Position numbers and translations under genes: made by a program
The notes under the pieces: generated by a model
What the model was told of the DNA's origin: nothing
What the model saw: the letters and a program-made list of their open reading frames with translations, nothing else
Database searches by the model: none
Source of the DNA: a bacterium
Lineage (GTDB): Bacteria > SZUA-79 > Acidulodesulfobacterales > Acidulodesulfobacteraceae
DNA: 7,371 bases
NCBI GenBank assembly: GCA_021794255.1
Contig: JAJYRF010000088.1
Location: 1 to 7,371, forward strand
Direction: 5' to 3'
Part shown: positions 5,664-7,371 of the stretch, in pieces
Numbering within the stretch: the first letter of the stretch is position 1
Layout: each line of letters opens with the position of its first letter

Positions 5664-6851
5664 ATGGAAAACATACTCATACTTGGCGGTGACGGTTATT
5701 TAGGTTGGCCCGCGGCCATGTATTTTTCGAGCAGAAAATATAAAGTGACCGTAGTGGATAATTACTTAAGAAGAGAACTATGTAAAAAATTGGGAATAAA
5801 TACGTTGTATGAAGCTCCGAGCTTAGTAGATCGGGCGCGTATATGGCATGAAATTACCGGTCTTGAAATTAAAGTAATAATAGGAGATTTGCAAAATCCG
5901 GAATTTATGCGTTCTTTGTTTACCGGCGACATTAATTATGATTGGGCGGCATCTAAGATGTATTCAGGAAATCCCGCAGCGGTTATTCATTTTGCAGAGA
6001 TGCCTTCAGCCCCGTATTCTATGATTGATTACAAAACTTCAAACTTTACGATAACTAATAATTTATTGGTTACAAATAATTTGATGTATGCCGTAAAAGA
6101 TTTATCCCTCGATACCCATATTATCAAATTGGGTACTATGGGGGAGTATGGAACCCCTAATATTGATATAGAAGAAGGATGGTTAGAAATAGAACACAAA
6201 GGAAGAAAAGATAAATTTTTGTATCCAAGGCAAGCAGGTTCTATTTACCATACGACAAAAATTATGGATACCGACCTTTTATGGTTTGGCGTAAGAATGT
6301 GGGATTTAAAAGTGACGGATTTAATGCAGGGTCCCGTATATGGCGTGGAAACGGAAGAATCGAAGTTAAATGAAAATCTTTATACCATATTTAATTACGA
6401 CGAAATCTTTGGTACCGTAATAAATAGATTTATCGTTCAGGCTGTATCCGGTTATCCGTTAACCGTTTATGGAAAAGGAGGTCAGACAAGAGGATATATT
6501 AATATTAACGACACGCTTGAAAGTATTTATTTGTCCTTGATAAACGAACCTCATAAAGGGGAACTTAGAATATTTAACCAGTTTACCGAAACTTTGACCG
6601 TTAATGAAATAGCTAACCGTATTCAATTAACGGCGCAGAAAATGGGATATGATTGCAATATTAAATTAATTGAAAACCCGAGAAAAGAAAAAGAGGAGCA
6701 TTATTACAATGTAATTCATCAAGGATTAACCGACCTCGGCATTAAACCGCGTTATTTTACGGATGAAATAGTAGAAAAATTAATGAGCGTCGTTGTCAAA
6801 TATAAAAATAATATTAAAAAGGACATAATCTTTAAAGGTGTAAAATGGTAA
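5664..6851 (+). CDS. sqdB: UDP-sulfoquinovose synthase-like SDR (SQD1/SqdB/Agl3 family)
   Basis: This 395-residue extended-SDR protein has the normal family length and nearly all SQD1 signatures: GGDGYLGWP (8-16, NAD binding), HFAEMPSAPYSM (109-120), KLGTMGEYGTPNIDIEEG (155-172), YHTTK (195-199, catalytic Tyr195/Lys199), FGTVINRF (249-256), LTVYGKGGQTRGY (266-278), FNQFTE (304-309) and NPRKEKEEHYYN (338-349). The family makes UDP-sulfoquinovose from UDP-glucose and sulfite with bound NAD. Two places differ from plant SQD1: EMPSAPYSM for EQRSAPYSM, and MQGPVYG (221-227) for NQGVVYG. From memory the latter resembles archaeal Agl3, which feeds S-layer glycan synthesis. Within a polysaccharide locus, and without a recognisable SqdX/SqdD, a role in a sulfosugar-containing glycan is more likely than sulfolipid synthesis (inference). 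No Shine-Dalgarno sequence precedes ATG 5664, so translation may depend on coupling to the deacetylase gene 11 bp upstream. The last codons overlap the next gene. Confidence 0.88.
   Translation: MENILILGGDGYLGWPAAMYFSSRKYKVTVVDNYLRRELCKKLGINTLYEAPSLVDRARIWHEITGLEIKVIIGDLQNPEFMRSLFTGDINYDWAASKMYSGNPAAVIHFAEMPSAPYSMIDYKTSNFTITNNLLVTNNLMYAVKDLSLDTHIIKLGTMGEYGTPNIDIEEGWLEIEHKGRKDKFLYPRQAGSIYHTTKIMDTDLLWFGVRMWDLKVTDLMQGPVYGVETEESKLNENLYTIFNYDEIFGTVINRFIVQAVSGYPLTVYGKGGQTRGYININDTLESIYLSLINEPHKGELRIFNQFTETLTVNEIANRIQLTAQKMGYDCNIKLIENPRKEKEEHYYNVIHQGLTDLGIKPRYFTDEIVEKLMSVVVKYKNNIKKDIIFKGVKW
6834..6838 (+). promoter_or_regulatory. Ribosome binding site of the 4,6-dehydratase gene
   Basis: AAAGG lies 6 bases before ATG 6845, inside the end of the sulfoquinovose synthase gene. 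It supports a coupled start at 6845. Confidence 0.55.
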
Positions 6852-7371
6852 AAAATTATTCTCAAGCTAAGGAAAACATGGAAATTTTCTATTCAGGTAA
6901 AAATATTTTCGTTACCGGATGTGCAGGGACGATAGGAAGCGAGTTAATTAAACAGTTAATTAATTTAAAGCCGAATAGAATTATAGCAATAGATAATAAT
7001 GAAACCGAGCTGTTTTTTTTAATGGAGCAATATAAAGATTACGATAATATCAATTTTTTTATATGCGATATCAGAGATAAAGAAAAATTAAAATTTATAA
7101 TGAGCGGATGCGATTTTGTTTTTCACGGAGCGGCACTGAAGCATGTAATATTGGGAGAATACAATCCGTCGGACATTGTAAAAACTAATTTAATAGGCCT
7201 TCAGAATGTAATAGAAGCGGCAATCGAAACAAAGGTGAAGAAGTTATTATTTATGAGTTCCGATAAGGCCGTAAATCCGACTAATGCTATGGGAGCTTCT
7301 AAACTTATGGGCGAGAAACTAATTACCGCCGCAAATAATTTTCAAAATTACGGAGGAACGGTTTTTTGCAG
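6845..7371 (+). CDS. CapD/FlaA1-like UDP-GlcNAc-type 4,6-dehydratase (5' part, cut by window end)
   Basis: 175 codons are visible before the window ends; the frame is open throughout. ATG 6845 overlaps the stop of the preceding gene by 7 bp and has AAAGG upstream. The extended SDR fold is shown by VTGCAGTIGSE (23-33, NAD(P)-binding GxxGxxG), CDIRD (74-78), FHGAALKHV (93-101), EYNPSDIVKTN (105-115) and MSSDKAVNPTNAMGASK (137-153). These match the Polysacc_synt_2 family (CapD, WbpM, FlaA1/PseB, LegB), which dehydrates UDP-GlcNAc or a related UDP-sugar to a 4-keto-6-deoxy intermediate. The SDR tyrosine position is Met149 (MGASK), as in WbpM/CapD types rather than the YGATK of PseB/FlaA1. There is no N-terminal membrane domain, so it is a short soluble form. 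The second half, with the C-terminal substrate-binding part, lies outside the window. It would provide a deoxy-amino-sugar precursor for the repeat unit. Confidence 0.85.
   Translation, partial: MVKNYSQAKENMEIFYSGKNIFVTGCAGTIGSELIKQLINLKPNRIIAIDNNETELFFLMEQYKDYDNINFFICDIRDKEKLKFIMSGCDFVFHGAALKHVILGEYNPSDIVKTNLIGLQNVIEAAIETKVKKLLFMSSDKAVNPTNAMGASKLMGEKLITAANNFQNYGGTVFC

Noticed and set aside
1..7371. tRNA, rRNA or riboswitch
   Set aside because: No cloverleaf-like, rRNA-like or known riboswitch core sequence was recognised in the gaps; this was judged by eye, without a covariance search.

Overview
This window looks like part of a surface-polysaccharide (O-antigen, capsule or exopolysaccharide) biosynthesis locus from a strongly AT-rich bacterium. 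UGA is used as a stop, all starts are ATG, and every gene is on the + strand. The mix of genes (Wzy-like polymerase, GT2 and GT4 glycosyltransferases, FemAB-like transferase, NodB deacetylase, nucleotide-sugar enzymes) is typical of Gram-negative O-antigen-type clusters. Nothing in the window fixes the lineage, so no taxon is named.

Layout. Positions 1-269 are non-coding: a GC-rich hairpin at the window edge, then two diverged direct copies of a segment of about 100 bp, each with a TTGACA box; the second copy leads into the first gene. Then come a Wzy-like integral membrane polymerase (270-1604), a GT2 glycosyltransferase with an unusual internal extension (1680-2786), a GT4 glycosyltransferase (2874-3998), a FemAB/GNAT-like transferase (4204-4797, with a displaced 5' part at 4026-4203), a NodB-type polysaccharide deacetylase (4912-5652), an SQD1/SqdB/Agl3-like UDP-sulfoquinovose synthase (5664-6851), and the first 175 codons of a CapD/FlaA1-like nucleotide-sugar 4,6-dehydratase (6845 to the window end). 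The last three genes are tightly packed (an 11-bp gap, then a 7-bp overlap).

How they may work together (inference). The 4,6-dehydratase and the sulfoquinovose synthase would make unusual UDP-sugar donors. The GT2 and GT4 enzymes would add sugars to a lipid-linked repeat unit, the deacetylase and the FemAB-like protein would modify amino sugars or add acyl or aminoacyl groups, and the Wzy-like protein would polymerise the unit. No flippase is present, so the locus must continue outside the window.

The most notable observations concern the FemAB-like gene. First, an 83-bp MITE-like element (4796-4878) with GATA...TATC ends is flanked by a perfect 8-bp duplication (AAATTTCT). Removing the element and one duplicate restores a longer C-terminus ending in a TAATG stop/start overlap with the deacetylase gene. 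Second, the conserved N-terminus of the same gene is split over three frames, and both breaks fall in 8-A tracts. Further points are a U UUU UUA slippery heptamer at the deacetylase stop, which would fuse it to the sulfoquinovose synthase, and the presence of a sulfosugar synthase in a polysaccharide locus.
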